DNA of 64,000 nt from RHKX01 sp963820055. Lineage in GTDB: Bacteria; Actinomycetota; Thermoleophilia; Solirubrobacterales; 70-9. This document shows positions 35,768 through 43,582 of this stretch, piece by piece (position 1 is the first letter of the stretch; each line of letters opens with the position of its first letter). Below the pieces are notes generated by a model, which ran no database searches, was not told the origin of the DNA, and saw only the letters and a program-made list of their open reading frames with translations. The stretch is taken from the NCBI GenBank assembly GCA_963820055.1, contig CAWFYJ010000003.1:372001-436000 (forward strand). Reading direction: 5' to 3'. The translations under genes and the position numbers were made by a program.

Positions 35768-36454
35768 TTAGTGGAGCACCTCGCGCGAGGCGAGATGGGT
35801 CGAGACCTTGCGCTTCACCCGCTGCAGGGCGTTGTCGACGGTCTTGGTGTCGCAGGCGAGCCGCTCGGCGATCTCCTCGTAGGAGCGACCGTCGAGGTAG
35901 CAGGTCAGAACCTCACTCTCGAGATCCGACAGCACCGAGGTGAGGCACTCGACGAGGCTTCCGAGTTCCTCGGTCGAGATCACCTTGCTGGCCGGGTCCT
36001 CGACGCGCGAGCCCGGGAGGATCTCCTCCAGGGTCGACTCGCCGTCGCCGGCCGCCGTCGGGGACGTCGCGAAGCTGATCGACTGGTTCAGCGGCGCGTG
36101 CTTGTTGCGGCTGGCGGTCTTCACCGCCGTGATCATCTGCCGCGTGATGCAGAGCTCCGCGAAGTTGCGGAAGCTCGACTCGCGATCGGTGCGGAAGTCG
36201 CGGATGGCCTTGTAGAGGCCGACCAGTCCCTCCTGGATGAGATCGTCGGACTCCCCGCCGAGCAGGAAGTACGAGGACGCCTTGAGGCGGACGAAGCCCC
36301 GGTAGCGCCGGACGATCCGGTCATAGGCGACGCTGTCGCCGCGCTTCGCCTGCGCGACCAGATAGGCGTCTGCGAGCTCTCCACCGGTCTCACCGCTGCG
36401 CGTCGACTTCGACGCCGCGGCGATCCGCGGGAACTCCTGGGTCATTGCTGCCAC
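35768..36454 (-). CDS. RNA polymerase sigma factor, SigH (Spo0H)-like
   Basis: 228 residues, sigma-70 family. Region 2 includes ARGDSVAYDRIVRRYRGFVR-like sequence, LKASSYFLLGGESDDLIQEG and YKAIRDFR; region 4 reads VLTCYLDGRSYEEIAERL, then TVDNALQRVKRK. The pattern (SYFLLGGESDDLIQEG) is that of the sporulation sigma H group found in this rlmB-cysS neighbourhood in Gram-positives. GTG 36454 follows GGAGGAG. A sigma-70-type promoter lies about 110 nt upstream, leaving a long leader. Confidence 0.9.
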   Translation of the reverse strand: MAAMTQEFPRIAAASKSTRSGETGGELADAYLVAQAKRGDSVAYDRIVRRYRGFVRLKASSYFLLGGESDDLIQEGLVGLYKAIRDFRTDRESSFRNFAELCITRQMITAVKTASRNKHAPLNQSISFATSPTAAGDGESTLEEILPGSRVEDPASKVISTEELGSLVECLTSVLSDLESEVLTCYLDGRSYEEIAERLACDTKTVDNALQRVKRKVSTHLASREVLH

Positions 36455-36569
36455 GTGCTCTCCTCCATAGGGGGCCGTGGCGCCTTACCTCCCCAGGCGC
36501 CTCAATCTTCAAATGACAAGTACGACGTTTGAACCGTGAACCTTTAGTTCAGCCTTACTTGCTGGCAGC

Positions 36570-36597
36570 ACTCTAACCGTCGGCGGAGTTCTGTCAA
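36570..36597 (-). promoter_or_regulatory. Vegetative sigma-70-type promoter of the SigH-like gene
   Basis: Minus strand: TTGACA at 36597-36592, a 16-nt spacer, TAGAGT at 36575-36570. The clearest -35/-10 pair in the window, in an A/T-richer intergenic region. The predicted leader is about 110 nt. Confidence 0.65.
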
Positions 36598-36686
36598 CCC
36601 GAACCTGCGAATTCCTGCAACTTTCCTTGCAGCGACGCGGTTCCGTCCGGGCCGGCATCTAGGAATCCCGGGCCGCAGGACGACAG

Positions 36687-37358
36687 TTAATCGGCTTGTT
36701 CATGCGCTTCCGCGACTGCGAAGAGCAGCACAGCGGCGGCGGCGGACACGTTCAGGGAGCCGACCCGGCCGGCGGTCGGGATCGCGACCAGCTCGTCGCA
36801 GGAACCTGCGACTCGAGGTCGCAGGCCCCCACCCTCACCCCCGAGGACGATCACAACCCTGCCCTTGTAGTCGAGGGTTCGGTAGCTCGTCGGGGACTCC
36901 CCGTCGGCGCCGTAGACCCATGCTCCGGCGTCCTTTGCGGTCCCGATCCAGTCGGTCAGGTTGCGGACGTGCGCGACCGGCAGATGCTCGACGGCGCCCG
37001 CCGAGGCCTTGCAGACGACTGCCGTGATCGAAGCGGCCCGGCGCTCGCAGATGATCACCCCGGCCGCCCCCGCCACCTCGGCGCTGCGGCAGATCGCGCC
37101 GAGGTTGCGCGGGTCCTGGACCTCGTCGAGGGCGACGACGAACGCGTCGTCGTCGGTGAGCAGGGATCCGGGGTCGGCGTAGGGATAGGGATCGACCTCG
37201 GCCACGATCCCTTGGTGATCGGGCGAGCCGGCGAGCCGGGTCAGCTCCTCGGCCGGCATGTCGTCGCTCGTCCAGACGCGATGGACCCGGCGGCGTCCGT
37301 GCTGGGCCTCGCGGACCGGGTTGCGGCCGTAGATCAGGTCCCGGCCGGGCGTTCCCAT
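36687..37358 (-). CDS. rlmB: 23S rRNA (guanosine-2'-O)-methyltransferase, TrmH/SpoU family
   Basis: 223 residues with a short N-terminal substrate-binding part (YGRNPVREA) and the SPOUT knot: motif 1 DEVQDPRNLGAICRSA, motif 2 VIVLGGEGGGLRP, motif 3 I-P-T-A-G-R-V-G-S-L-N-V-S-A-A. RlmB methylates G2251 of 23S rRNA in E. coli. Three nucleotides after cysS, so they form an operon, the order common in Gram-positives. Confidence 0.92.
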   Translation of the reverse strand: MGTPGRDLIYGRNPVREAQHGRRRVHRVWTSDDMPAEELTRLAGSPDHQGIVAEVDPYPYADPGSLLTDDDAFVVALDEVQDPRNLGAICRSAEVAGAAGVIICERRAASITAVVCKASAGAVEHLPVAHVRNLTDWIGTAKDAGAWVYGADGESPTSYRTLDYKGRVVIVLGGEGGGLRPRVAGSCDELVAIPTAGRVGSLNVSAAAAVLLFAVAEAHEQAD

Positions 37359-37361
37359 GGA

Positions 37362-38741
37362 TCAGGTCCCGGTGCGGACGATCCGCGCGCCTTCGGCGGT
37401 GTCGCGGACCTCCCAGCCGAGCTCGGCGAGGCGGTCGCGGATCTCGTCGGCGCGGGCGAAGTCGCGGTCGTCCCTGGCCTGCTCGCGCTCGGCGAGGAGG
37501 GCCTCGGCCTCAGCATCGCCCCCTCCCCCGCTCTCCGGCCTTGCGAGCGACTCCAGGCCGAGCAGCTCGAGCAGCTCTGCCGCGACCACGCGGGCACCGG
37601 GCTGCGGCTCACGCCGGGCGTCGCCGATCAGGCTGAAGAGCTCGGCGAGGGCGCGCGGCGTGTTGAAGTCGTCGGCGAGCGCGTCGAGGAACGCCTCCCG
37701 GCGCGCGAGCACGGCCGGTGCCGGCTCGCCCGGCGGATCGTCACCCTCGCGGAAGAACTCGCGGATCCGTGCGTTGCGCGCGGCCGCCTCCTCGAGGGCG
37801 CCGTCGCCGAAGGCGATCGGCTGCCGGTAGTGCCCGGAGACGAGGAAGCCGACGACGGCCTCTGCTCCATATGCGGCGATGGCCTCGCCGAGCAGGAAGA
37901 CGTTGCCCACCGACTTGGCCATCTTCTCGACGTCGCCGGCCTCGTGGCGCATCTGGACCATGCCGTTGTGCATCCAGATCTTCGCCAGCGGACGCTCGCG
38001 GGCGGCCTCCGTCTGCGCGAGCTCGTTCTCGTGGTGGGGAAAGACGAGATCGGATCCGCCGCCGTGGATCGAGAACTCGAGGCCGAGGAGGTCCTCGGCC
38101 ATTGCCGAGCACTCGATGTGCCAGCCCGGTCGCCCGTCCCCCCACGGGCTCGGCCAGAACGTGTCCTCGTCGGCCTTGCGGGCCTTCCAGAGCGCGAAGT
38201 CGAGCGGATCCTCCTTGAGCTCGGCGCTGCCCGCCTCCTCGCCCTGGTCCATCTGCTCGGTGTCCCGATTCGAGAGCTGTCCGTAGGCGGGGAAGCTGCG
38301 GACCCGGAAGTAGACGTCGCCCGAGGCCTCGTACGCGTGCCCGGAGGCGACCAGGTCCTCGATCAGGGAGACGATCGGCCCGATCGTCTCGGTCGCCTTC
38401 GGCTCGTCGTCGGGCCGGCCGATCCCGAGGGCGTCGGTGTCGGCCCGGTAGAGCTCGACCATCCTCGCGGCGTGCTCGGCCGACGGCACCCCGGCCTCTC
38501 GGGCGGCGGCGTAGATCTTGTCGTTGACGTCGGTGACGTTGATGACCAGCGACGGCAGGTATCCCTCGTGGGCGAGGAAGCGCCGGAGCAGCATGAAGAT
38601 CACGTAGGGACGCGCGTTGCCGATGTGGATCGGACCGTACGTCGTCGGCCCGCAGGCGTAGATGCCGACGTCCCCCTCGGGCCCGGCCTCGAGCCGCTGA
38701 ACCTCGCCGGTCAGCGTGTCTCTGATCTTGACCTCGCGCAC
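37362..38741 (-). CDS. cysS: Cysteinyl-tRNA synthetase
   Basis: 459 residues. Zinc-binding Cys in Y-A-C-G-P-T-T-Y-G, HIGH-type motif H-I-G-N, second zinc cluster G-W-H-I-E-C-S-A-M and H-G-G-G-S-D-L-V-F-P-H-H-E-N-E, and K-M-A-K-S in place of KMSKS. The C-terminal anticodon domain is complete. It is normal CysRS rather than MshC. GTG 38741 has TAGAGT 7 nt upstream. Confidence 0.95.
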   Translation of the reverse strand: MREVKIRDTLTGEVQRLEAGPEGDVGIYACGPTTYGPIHIGNARPYVIFMLLRRFLAHEGYLPSLVINVTDVNDKIYAAAREAGVPSAEHAARMVELYRADTDALGIGRPDDEPKATETIGPIVSLIEDLVASGHAYEASGDVYFRVRSFPAYGQLSNRDTEQMDQGEEAGSAELKEDPLDFALWKARKADEDTFWPSPWGDGRPGWHIECSAMAEDLLGLEFSIHGGGSDLVFPHHENELAQTEAARERPLAKIWMHNGMVQMRHEAGDVEKMAKSVGNVFLLGEAIAAYGAEAVVGFLVSGHYRQPIAFGDGALEEAAARNARIREFFREGDDPPGEPAPAVLARREAFLDALADDFNTPRALAELFSLIGDARREPQPGARVVAAELLELLGLESLARPESGGGGDAEAEALLAEREQARDDRDFARADEIRDRLAELGWEVRDTAEGARIVRTGT

Positions 38742-38748
38742 GGTCCCG

Positions 38749-38754
38749 ACTCTA
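38749..38754 (-). promoter_or_regulatory. -10 box for cysS-rlmB, leaderless type
   Basis: TAGAGT on the minus strand, 7 nt before GTG 38741. Confidence 0.5.
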
Positions 38755-38871
38755 TTGGCGGCAGGCGGGCAGTGAGGGAGTCGGAGCCGGGCGGCGCGTG
38801 ATCAGCGCGGCGGGAAGGCAGTTCGGGGTCGAGGCGGGAGCTGGGGCGTGAACCCGCGCTGCGGCCGAGAC

Positions 38872-38908
38872 GGTGCACTTACTCGGTCTCAGACCGAGAA
38901 AGTGCACC
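38872..38908. repeat. Near-perfect 37-nt palindrome upstream of cysS
   Basis: Arms GGTGCACTTACTCGGTCT and AGACCGAGAAAGTGCACC flank a single C; 17 of 18 pairs match. It lies in the gene-free 295 bases between cysS and the acyl-CoA ligase. There is no T-run, and it sits about 120 nt beyond the terminator-like hairpin, so an operator or a mobile palindromic element is possible. Confidence 0.7.
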
Positions 38909-38994
38909 AAAGTCGCCGCCGGGAAACCGGACGCGAAGCGGAGGCCCCGGCTGGGGTCAACACATATGTCATCCCGCCCCGCACCACCGCGCTG

Positions 38995-39035
38995 TCCGGG
39001 GAGACCGGACGGCGAAGCCGGAGGATCTCCCCGGA
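38995..39035 (-). terminator. Hairpin after the acyl-CoA ligase gene
   Basis: Outer stem TCCGGGGAGA / TCTCCCCGGA enclosing an inner CCGG/CCGG pairing, immediately after the ligase stop. The intrinsic-terminator shape has no strong T-run. Confidence 0.6.
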
Positions 39036-39036
39036 G

Positions 39037-40701
39037 TTATTGAAGGTCGCGCTTCAGGACCTTGCCGGTCGGGTTCCGCGGCAGCTCGTCCATGAACTCG
39101 ACCTCCCGCGGGACCTTGTAGCGGGCGAGGTTGTCCTTGATGTAGTCCTTGACGCCGGCCTCGTCGATGTCGGCTCCGGAGCTCGTGACCACGAAGGCCT
39201 TGAGGCGCTGGCCGAACTTCTCGTCGTCGACGCCGATGACCGCGGCCTCGTCGATGGCTTCGTGGTTGGCGAGCAGGTCCTCGACCTCGCGGGGGAAGAC
39301 GTTCTCGCCGCCGGAGACGATCATCTCGTCGTCGCGGCCGTCGATGAAGAGGCGGCCGTGCTCGTCGAAGTGGCCGACGTCGCCGGAGGAGAGCATGCCG
39401 TCGATGACGTCCTTGCCGCCGCCGCCGGTGTAGCCCTCGAAGGACATCTCGTTGCCGACGAAGATCCGGCCGGACTCGCCACGAGGGAGCTCCTTGCCGC
39501 CCTCGTCGAGGATCTTGACTTCCGTACCGTGCGGCGGCCTGCCGGAGGTTCCGGGAGCTTCGCGCATGTCGGCCGGCGTCGCGATCGTCGCCCAGCCGAC
39601 CTCGGTCGAGCCGTAGAAGTTGTAGAGGTTGTCCCCGAAGGAGTCCATCCAGCGTGTCGCGAGGTCGCCGGGCAGGGCCGAGCCGCTGGCCGCCGTGATC
39701 CGCAGGCTCGGGAGGTCGTAGCGGTCGAGGACCTCCTGGTCGAGCTCCATGATCCGCTGCAGCATCACCGGGACGACGACGAGCGCGTCGGCGTCGTTGT
39801 CGGCGACCATCTTCAGCGTCGCCTCGGGGTCGAACCGGCGGCGAACGACGTAGCTGGAGCCGAGCGCCAGTCCGAACGCGAAGTTGAGGAAGCCCCAGGA
39901 GTGGAAGAGGGGCGCGGCGATCACCGTCTTCCGCTCGGCTCGCATCGGGATCTTCGAGAGCAGGATCGCGAGCGGGGCCAGCGAATCGGGCGACCCGCGC
40001 TGGGCGCCCTTCGGGGTGCCGGTCGTGCCGGAAGTCAGGATGACGAAGCGGCTCGGCTCGTCGGGCGGGTCGAGCGGCGCGTCGGAGTTCCGGGCGATCG
40101 CCTCCTCGGCGACGACCCGGTCGCCGTCGTAGTCGTCGTCGACCCAGGAGACGATCCGGGTCAGCTCCGGGTCCTCGCCCTCGGCGCCCTCGAGAAGGTT
40201 CTCGAACTCGGCGTCGTAGATGACCGCCTGGGGCTGCTCGCGCTCGATGACGCCGAGCAGCTGCGGACGCGCGAAGTCGGTGTTCAACAGCAGGACCGAG
40301 GCGCCGAGCTTTGCGCAGGCGAAGATCGCGTCTGCGAAGCCGCGGTGGTTGCGGCACATGATCGCGACCGAGTCGTCGCTGGAGACGCCGGCGCGGATCA
40401 ATGCGCGGGCGAGGGCGTTCGAGCGCCGGTCGAGGTCGCCGAAGGTGAGATCGCCGAGCTCGTCGGTCAGCGCCGTCTCGTCGGGACGCCGGGCGGCGGC
40501 GGAGACGATCCCCGCGGCGGGAGATGCGCCCCAGCGGCGGACGGCCTGACCGACCGCGAGCAGCTCGCGGGGGCCCATCGGCTTGACGATTCCGGCTTCG
40601 GCGAGGACCTTCAGGTTGAACGGCAGATCGGCGAGGCTGCCTAGCTGCCCGACCTTGACCTTCCGGACAGCCCCGCCGACCGTCCCAATGATGTTGTTCA
40701 T
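39037..40701 (-). CDS. Fatty-acid-CoA ligase (AMP-forming), FadD2-like
   Basis: 554 residues, ANL superfamily. ATP motif L-T-S-G-T-T-G-T-P-K-G, acyl-adenylate motif Y-G-S-T-E-V-G, hinge region SSGDVGHFDEHGRLFIDGR, and the final catalytic Lys in N-P-T-G-K-V-L-K. Membrane association is likely through the N-terminal hydrophobic part. The length and N-terminus are similar to mycobacterial FadD2 (long-chain). ATG 40701 has an AGGTG 4 nt upstream; an 18-codon N-terminal extension also exists in frame. Single gene, followed by a hairpin. Confidence 0.88.
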   Translation of the reverse strand: MNNIIGTVGGAVRKVKVGQLGSLADLPFNLKVLAEAGIVKPMGPRELLAVGQAVRRWGASPAAGIVSAAARRPDETALTDELGDLTFGDLDRRSNALARALIRAGVSSDDSVAIMCRNHRGFADAIFACAKLGASVLLLNTDFARPQLLGVIEREQPQAVIYDAEFENLLEGAEGEDPELTRIVSWVDDDYDGDRVVAEEAIARNSDAPLDPPDEPSRFVILTSGTTGTPKGAQRGSPDSLAPLAILLSKIPMRAERKTVIAAPLFHSWGFLNFAFGLALGSSYVVRRRFDPEATLKMVADNDADALVVVPVMLQRIMELDQEVLDRYDLPSLRITAASGSALPGDLATRWMDSFGDNLYNFYGSTEVGWATIATPADMREAPGTSGRPPHGTEVKILDEGGKELPRGESGRIFVGNEMSFEGYTGGGGKDVIDGMLSSGDVGHFDEHGRLFIDGRDDEMIVSGGENVFPREVEDLLANHEAIDEAAVIGVDDEKFGQRLKAFVVTSSGADIDEAGVKDYIKDNLARYKVPREVEFMDELPRNPTGKVLKRDLQ

Positions 40702-40726
40702 CGCACCTGCCACGACGGGCCTGAGC

Positions 40727-41212
40727 CTAGTCGCTGGCCGCGCCCGACGGCTCATCGGGCTCGAAGGAGGCCACCGCGATCGCCGCGATGCCCTCCTCGC
40801 GGCCGATCGCGCCGAGTCCCTCGTTCGTCGTCGCCTTGACGGAAACCGGCGCGCCGACAGCGGCGCTGAGCAGGGACTCGATCTTGCCGCGGTGCGGGCC
40901 GATCGGCGGTCGCTCGCAGATGACGGTCGCGTCGACGTTCACGACCCGGCCCCCAAGGCCGGCCACGACGGTCCTGAGCAGCTCGATCGAGTCGGCGTCC
41001 CGCCAGCGCTCGTCGGTCGGCGGGAAATGCGACCCGATGTCGCCGGCGCCGGCCGCGCCGAGGACGGCATCGGTGACGGCATGCGCGAGCACGTCAGCGT
41101 CGGAGTGACCGTCGAGCCCACGGTCGAACTCGATCCGGACGCCGCCGATGACGAGCGGCAGGCCCTCGGCGAGCCGGTGGCTGTCGTAGCCGATGCCGAC
41201 GCGGGCGCTCAT
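40727..41212 (-). CDS. ispF: 2-C-methyl-D-erythritol 2,4-cyclodiphosphate synthase
   Basis: 161 residues. Fifth step of the MEP isoprenoid pathway. Metal ligands in G-I-G-Y-D-S-H and the H-S-D-A-D-V-L-A-H-A motif; the second conserved loop reads S-V-K-A-T-T-N-E-G-L-G. Complete and of normal size. The ATG overlaps the PHP phosphatase stop by 4 nt. ispD, its pathway neighbour, lies about 1 kb away in the same direction, not fused as in some bacteria. Confidence 0.95.
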   Translation of the reverse strand: MSARVGIGYDSHRLAEGLPLVIGGVRIEFDRGLDGHSDADVLAHAVTDAVLGAAGAGDIGSHFPPTDERWRDADSIELLRTVVAGLGGRVVNVDATVICERPPIGPHRGKIESLLSAAVGAPVSVKATTNEGLGAIGREEGIAAIAVASFEPDEPSGAASD

Positions 41213-42036
41213 CCGATCGGCTCCTGCGAGCGCTTGCGGCCGTTGAACACCGAGATGGTCTCGATTCCGAGGCCGGTCATGAACGCGACGGCCTCGGGAT
41301 AGGCGTAGCCGATCTGTTCGGGCAGGTGCGCATCCGAAGACAGTGTGAAGGGAACGTCCGCTTCGACACAGAGCTCCGCGAACCCGGCGGCGGGATAGAT
41401 CTCCGCGACCGGCTTGCGCAGGCCCGCCGTCGAGACCTCGACGGCGACGCCGGCCGCAGCGATCGCCTCGACCGCCGGCTCCCAGTAGGTGCGCGGATCG
41501 CGCTCGGGGCCGGGCCGGCCGGCTCCCCAGACCTTGACGAGGTCGGGGTGGGCGAGCACGTCGTAGAGGCCGGAGCGGGCGGCGGCGGCGAGCTGCTCGA
41601 AGTAACGGGCCCAGACCCGGTCGGGGTCGTGGCCCTCCGCCTCCCAGACGTCCCAGCGGTCCTGGTCGACAGCTGCATCGCCGACGAAGTGGACGGAGCC
41701 GATCACGTAGTCGAAGGGGCGCCCCGCGAGGACCGCCTCGATCCGTTCTTCGGCGCCGGAGATGTAATCCGCCTCGATGCCGACCTTGAGTCCCGTTCCG
41801 GCGAGGAAGTCGCAGTAGGCGTCGAGGTCGTCGACGGCCTGCTCGACCCAGAAGGGATGGCGCCAGATCTCGAGCGCCTGCGCGAACCGGTGAATGTGCT
41901 CGGAGACGCCGAGCTCGGCGATGCCTGCCGCGGCCGCAGCCTCGCGATAGCGGTCGGCGTTGGCGGCGGTGAAGAACCGCTCCGGCGGGGTGTCCGGCTC
42001 GTCCGGCCGGAGATGGACGTGGTAGTCGGTCAGCAT
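41209..42036 (-). CDS. PHP-domain phosphatase, histidinol-phosphatase (HisK) type
   Basis: 275 residues. PHP metal motifs: D-Y-H-V-H-L near the start, V-S-E-H-I-H, the Glu of G-I-E-A-D-Y, S-V-H-F-V-G, A-H-P-D-L-V and the C-terminal S-S-D-A-H. This is the pattern of HisK/HisJ histidinol phosphatases. No other histidine genes lie nearby, so another phosphatase role is possible. Translation is coupled to ispF by an ATGA overlap. Confidence 0.82.
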   Translation of the reverse strand: MLTDYHVHLRPDEPDTPPERFFTAANADRYREAAAAAGIAELGVSEHIHRFAQALEIWRHPFWVEQAVDDLDAYCDFLAGTGLKVGIEADYISGAEERIEAVLAGRPFDYVIGSVHFVGDAAVDQDRWDVWEAEGHDPDRVWARYFEQLAAAARSGLYDVLAHPDLVKVWGAGRPGPERDPRTYWEPAVEAIAAAGVAVEVSTAGLRKPVAEIYPAAGFAELCVEADVPFTLSSDAHLPEQIGYAYPEAVAFMTGLGIETISVFNGRKRSQEPIG

Positions 42037-42048
42037 CGGCTCTGCGGC

Positions 42049-42054
42049 TACCCT
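42049..42054 (+). promoter_or_regulatory. -10 box for the 52-residue protein gene, leaderless type
   Basis: TACCCT, 6 nt before ATC 42061. The minus strand reads TAGGGT over 42055-42050, a possible opposing box for the PHP phosphatase (13 nt before its ATG). Confidence 0.45.
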
Positions 42055-42060
42055 AGAGCG

Positions 42061-42219
42061 ATCGCAACGCTCACCGACATCGCGATCGCGGCGGGTTCGT
42101 TCGCCGCCGCGGCCCTGATCGCCGCAGCTCTGGGAGCCGCCAACGCCGGGACCGCGCTCGGAGTCGGGCAGGTCGTTTTCGTGTTCGTCGTCACCGCGCT
42201 GCTGCTGCTCCGCGACTGA
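42061..42219 (+). CDS. 52-residue membrane protein, probable ATC start
   Basis: Two hydrophobic segments (AAGSFAAAALIAAALGAANAG and VGQVVFVFVVTALLLL) with Arg-Asp at the end. No ATG, GTG or TTG lies in frame before the second segment, but ATC 42061 is 6 nt after a TACCCT box, exactly as before the rhomboid gene. Codon third positions are mostly G/C. I do not recognise a family. Convergent with ispD, whose stop is 4 nt away. Confidence 0.5.
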   Translation: MATLTDIAIAAGSFAAAALIAAALGAANAGTALGVGQVVFVFVVTALLLLRD

Positions 42220-42223
42220 CGCT

Positions 42224-42958
42224 TCAAACGCGGCCGACGGCGGCCACGAGGGCCGAGGCGGCAGCGAGGTCGGCGCCGGTCGTGACCTTGAAGTTCGCCG
42301 AGCCGGTCTCCTCGAGGAGGACGCGGCCTCCGGCCTGCTCGATCAGCGACGCCTCGTCGGTGGCGGCGCCGAGCCGCCCGGCTTCCGCCGCCTGCTTCTG
42401 TGCCTCGACGAGCGCCCCGACGCGGAACGCCTGGGGCGTCTGCGCCGCCCAGAGCAGCTCGCGGTCGAGCGTTCGGTCGATGACGACGGCGTCCGGCGAG
42501 TCGCCGTCGCGGCTCGCCTTCGCGAGCTTGACCGTGTCGGTGAGCGGAGCCGCGGCGATCGCTGCGTCGGCCTCCGGATCGTCGACGAGCCTGCCGACGA
42601 CCCGATCGACGACGCCGGGCGTGATCAGGGGCCGCGCCGCGTCGTGGATGGCGACGAGGTCGCCGCGCACGTGCTCGAGTGCGAGCTCGATGGAGGCCGC
42701 GCGGGTCGCCCCGCCCGGGGTGACGACGACGGCGGCCTTCGGGGCGGCGAGCTCTGCGGCGAGTTCGGCCTCACGCTCGTAGCCCGCCGGAGCCGCAATG
42801 ACGATCGCCCCGATCGAGCGGGCCGTGTCGAGCGCCGCCAGCGACCACTCGATCAGCGCCCTCCCCCCGAGGTCGACGAAGGCCTTCGGGCCGCCGGCGC
42901 CGAGCCTCTGCCCGGAGCCGGCGGCCGCGACAACGGCCGTTGCGCGGGTTCCGCTCAG
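42224..42958 (-). CDS. ispD: 2-C-methyl-D-erythritol 4-phosphate cytidylyltransferase; probable CTG start
   Basis: 244 residues. Third step of the MEP pathway. CTP-binding loop A-A-A-G-S-G-Q-R-L-G...P-K-A-F at the N-terminus, H-D-A-A-R-P-L and the C-terminal N-F-K-V-T-T. The first ATG/GTG/TTG in frame is GTG 42670, which would remove the whole nucleotide loop. CTG 42958-42956 overlaps the carD stop as CTGA, exactly as pyrF overlaps HU. Function is sure; the start is inferred. Confidence 0.88.
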   Translation of the reverse strand: MSGTRATAVVAAAGSGQRLGAGGPKAFVDLGGRALIEWSLAALDTARSIGAIVIAAPAGYEREAELAAELAAPKAAVVVTPGGATRAASIELALEHVRGDLVAIHDAARPLITPGVVDRVVGRLVDDPEADAAIAAAPLTDTVKLAKASRDGDSPDAVVIDRTLDRELLWAAQTPQAFRVGALVEAQKQAAEAGRLGAATDEASLIEQAGGRVLLEETGSANFKVTTGADLAAASALVAAVGRV

Positions 42959-43536
42959 GCGGGAGCACCCGCTTCGGCGACGGTTTCGCCGAAACGCTCG
43001 GTGAGCAGGCCGTCGAGATACTCCTCGGCGCCCTCCTCGTCCTTGTCGAGCGCGTACATGAACTCCGAGGCGAGGATCTTCTTCGCCCGGGTGTACATCT
43101 GCTTCTCGCCGGTCGACAGGCCCTTCTCGATCTCACGGATCGCCAGGTTCCTGACCACCTCGGCGAGCTCGAAGACGTCGCCGGTCTTGATCTTCTCGCG
43201 GTTGTGCTTGAAGCGCCGGTTCCAGTTCTTCGGCATCTCCGACACATCGTCGGTGAGCACTGCCGTCACCTTCTTGACGTCGTCGGGACCGATCACGCGC
43301 CGCAGGCCGGCCATTCCGGCGTTCTCGCAGGGGACCTGAACGGTCATGTCGTTGTGGAGAATCTTGATCGTCAAGTATTCGCGCTTCTCGCCGAGGAGCT
43401 CCTTGCTCTCCTTGCGGAGCACGACACCGGCCCCGTGGTGCGGATAGACGACGTTGTCTCCAACCTCGAAATCCTCGCACTGCAGCATCTCGATCTCGAG
43501 ATCGGCATCGGTCGCTTCTTCAACTACCTCAGGAAT
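42955..43536 (-). CDS. carD: CarD-family transcription factor; probable ATT start
   Basis: 193 residues. N-terminal RNA polymerase-interacting Tudor-like domain (VGDNVVYPHHGAGVV) and helical C-terminal DNA-binding domain. It binds the RNAP beta subunit and stabilises open complexes in actinobacteria. ATG 43488 has no ribosome site. ATT 43536 lies 5 nt after AGAGGAGGT and adds 16 residues (PEVVEEATDADLEIE) in frame. I judge ATT more likely. Confidence 0.9.
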   Translation of the reverse strand: MPEVVEEATDADLEIEMLQCEDFEVGDNVVYPHHGAGVVLRKESKELLGEKREYLTIKILHNDMTVQVPCENAGMAGLRRVIGPDDVKKVTAVLTDDVSEMPKNWNRRFKHNREKIKTGDVFELAEVVRNLAIREIEKGLSTGEKQMYTRAKKILASEFMYALDKDEEGAEEYLDGLLTERFGETVAEAGAPA

Positions 43537-43541
43537 CGTCT

Positions 43542-43550
43542 ACCTCCTCT
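43542..43550 (-). promoter_or_regulatory. Strong ribosome-binding site for carD
   Basis: AGAGGAGGT on the minus strand, 5 nt before ATT 43536. A nearly perfect anti-SD match at normal spacing; it decides the start. Confidence 0.65.
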
Positions 43551-43556
43551 AGTCGC

Positions 43557-43579
43557 GGCGCCCCGGCCTGCGGGGCGCC
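43557..43579 (-). terminator. Hairpin between disA and carD
   Basis: GGCGCCCC / GGGGCGCC stem with a 7-nt loop, 4 nt after the disA stop. Confidence 0.6.
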
Positions 43580-43582
43580 TGT

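Noticed and set aside
36696..40644. Two plus-strand ORFs of about 700 and 600 codons opposite rlmB/cysS and the ligase
   Set aside because: Antisense shadows of well-identified enzymes; no start signals.
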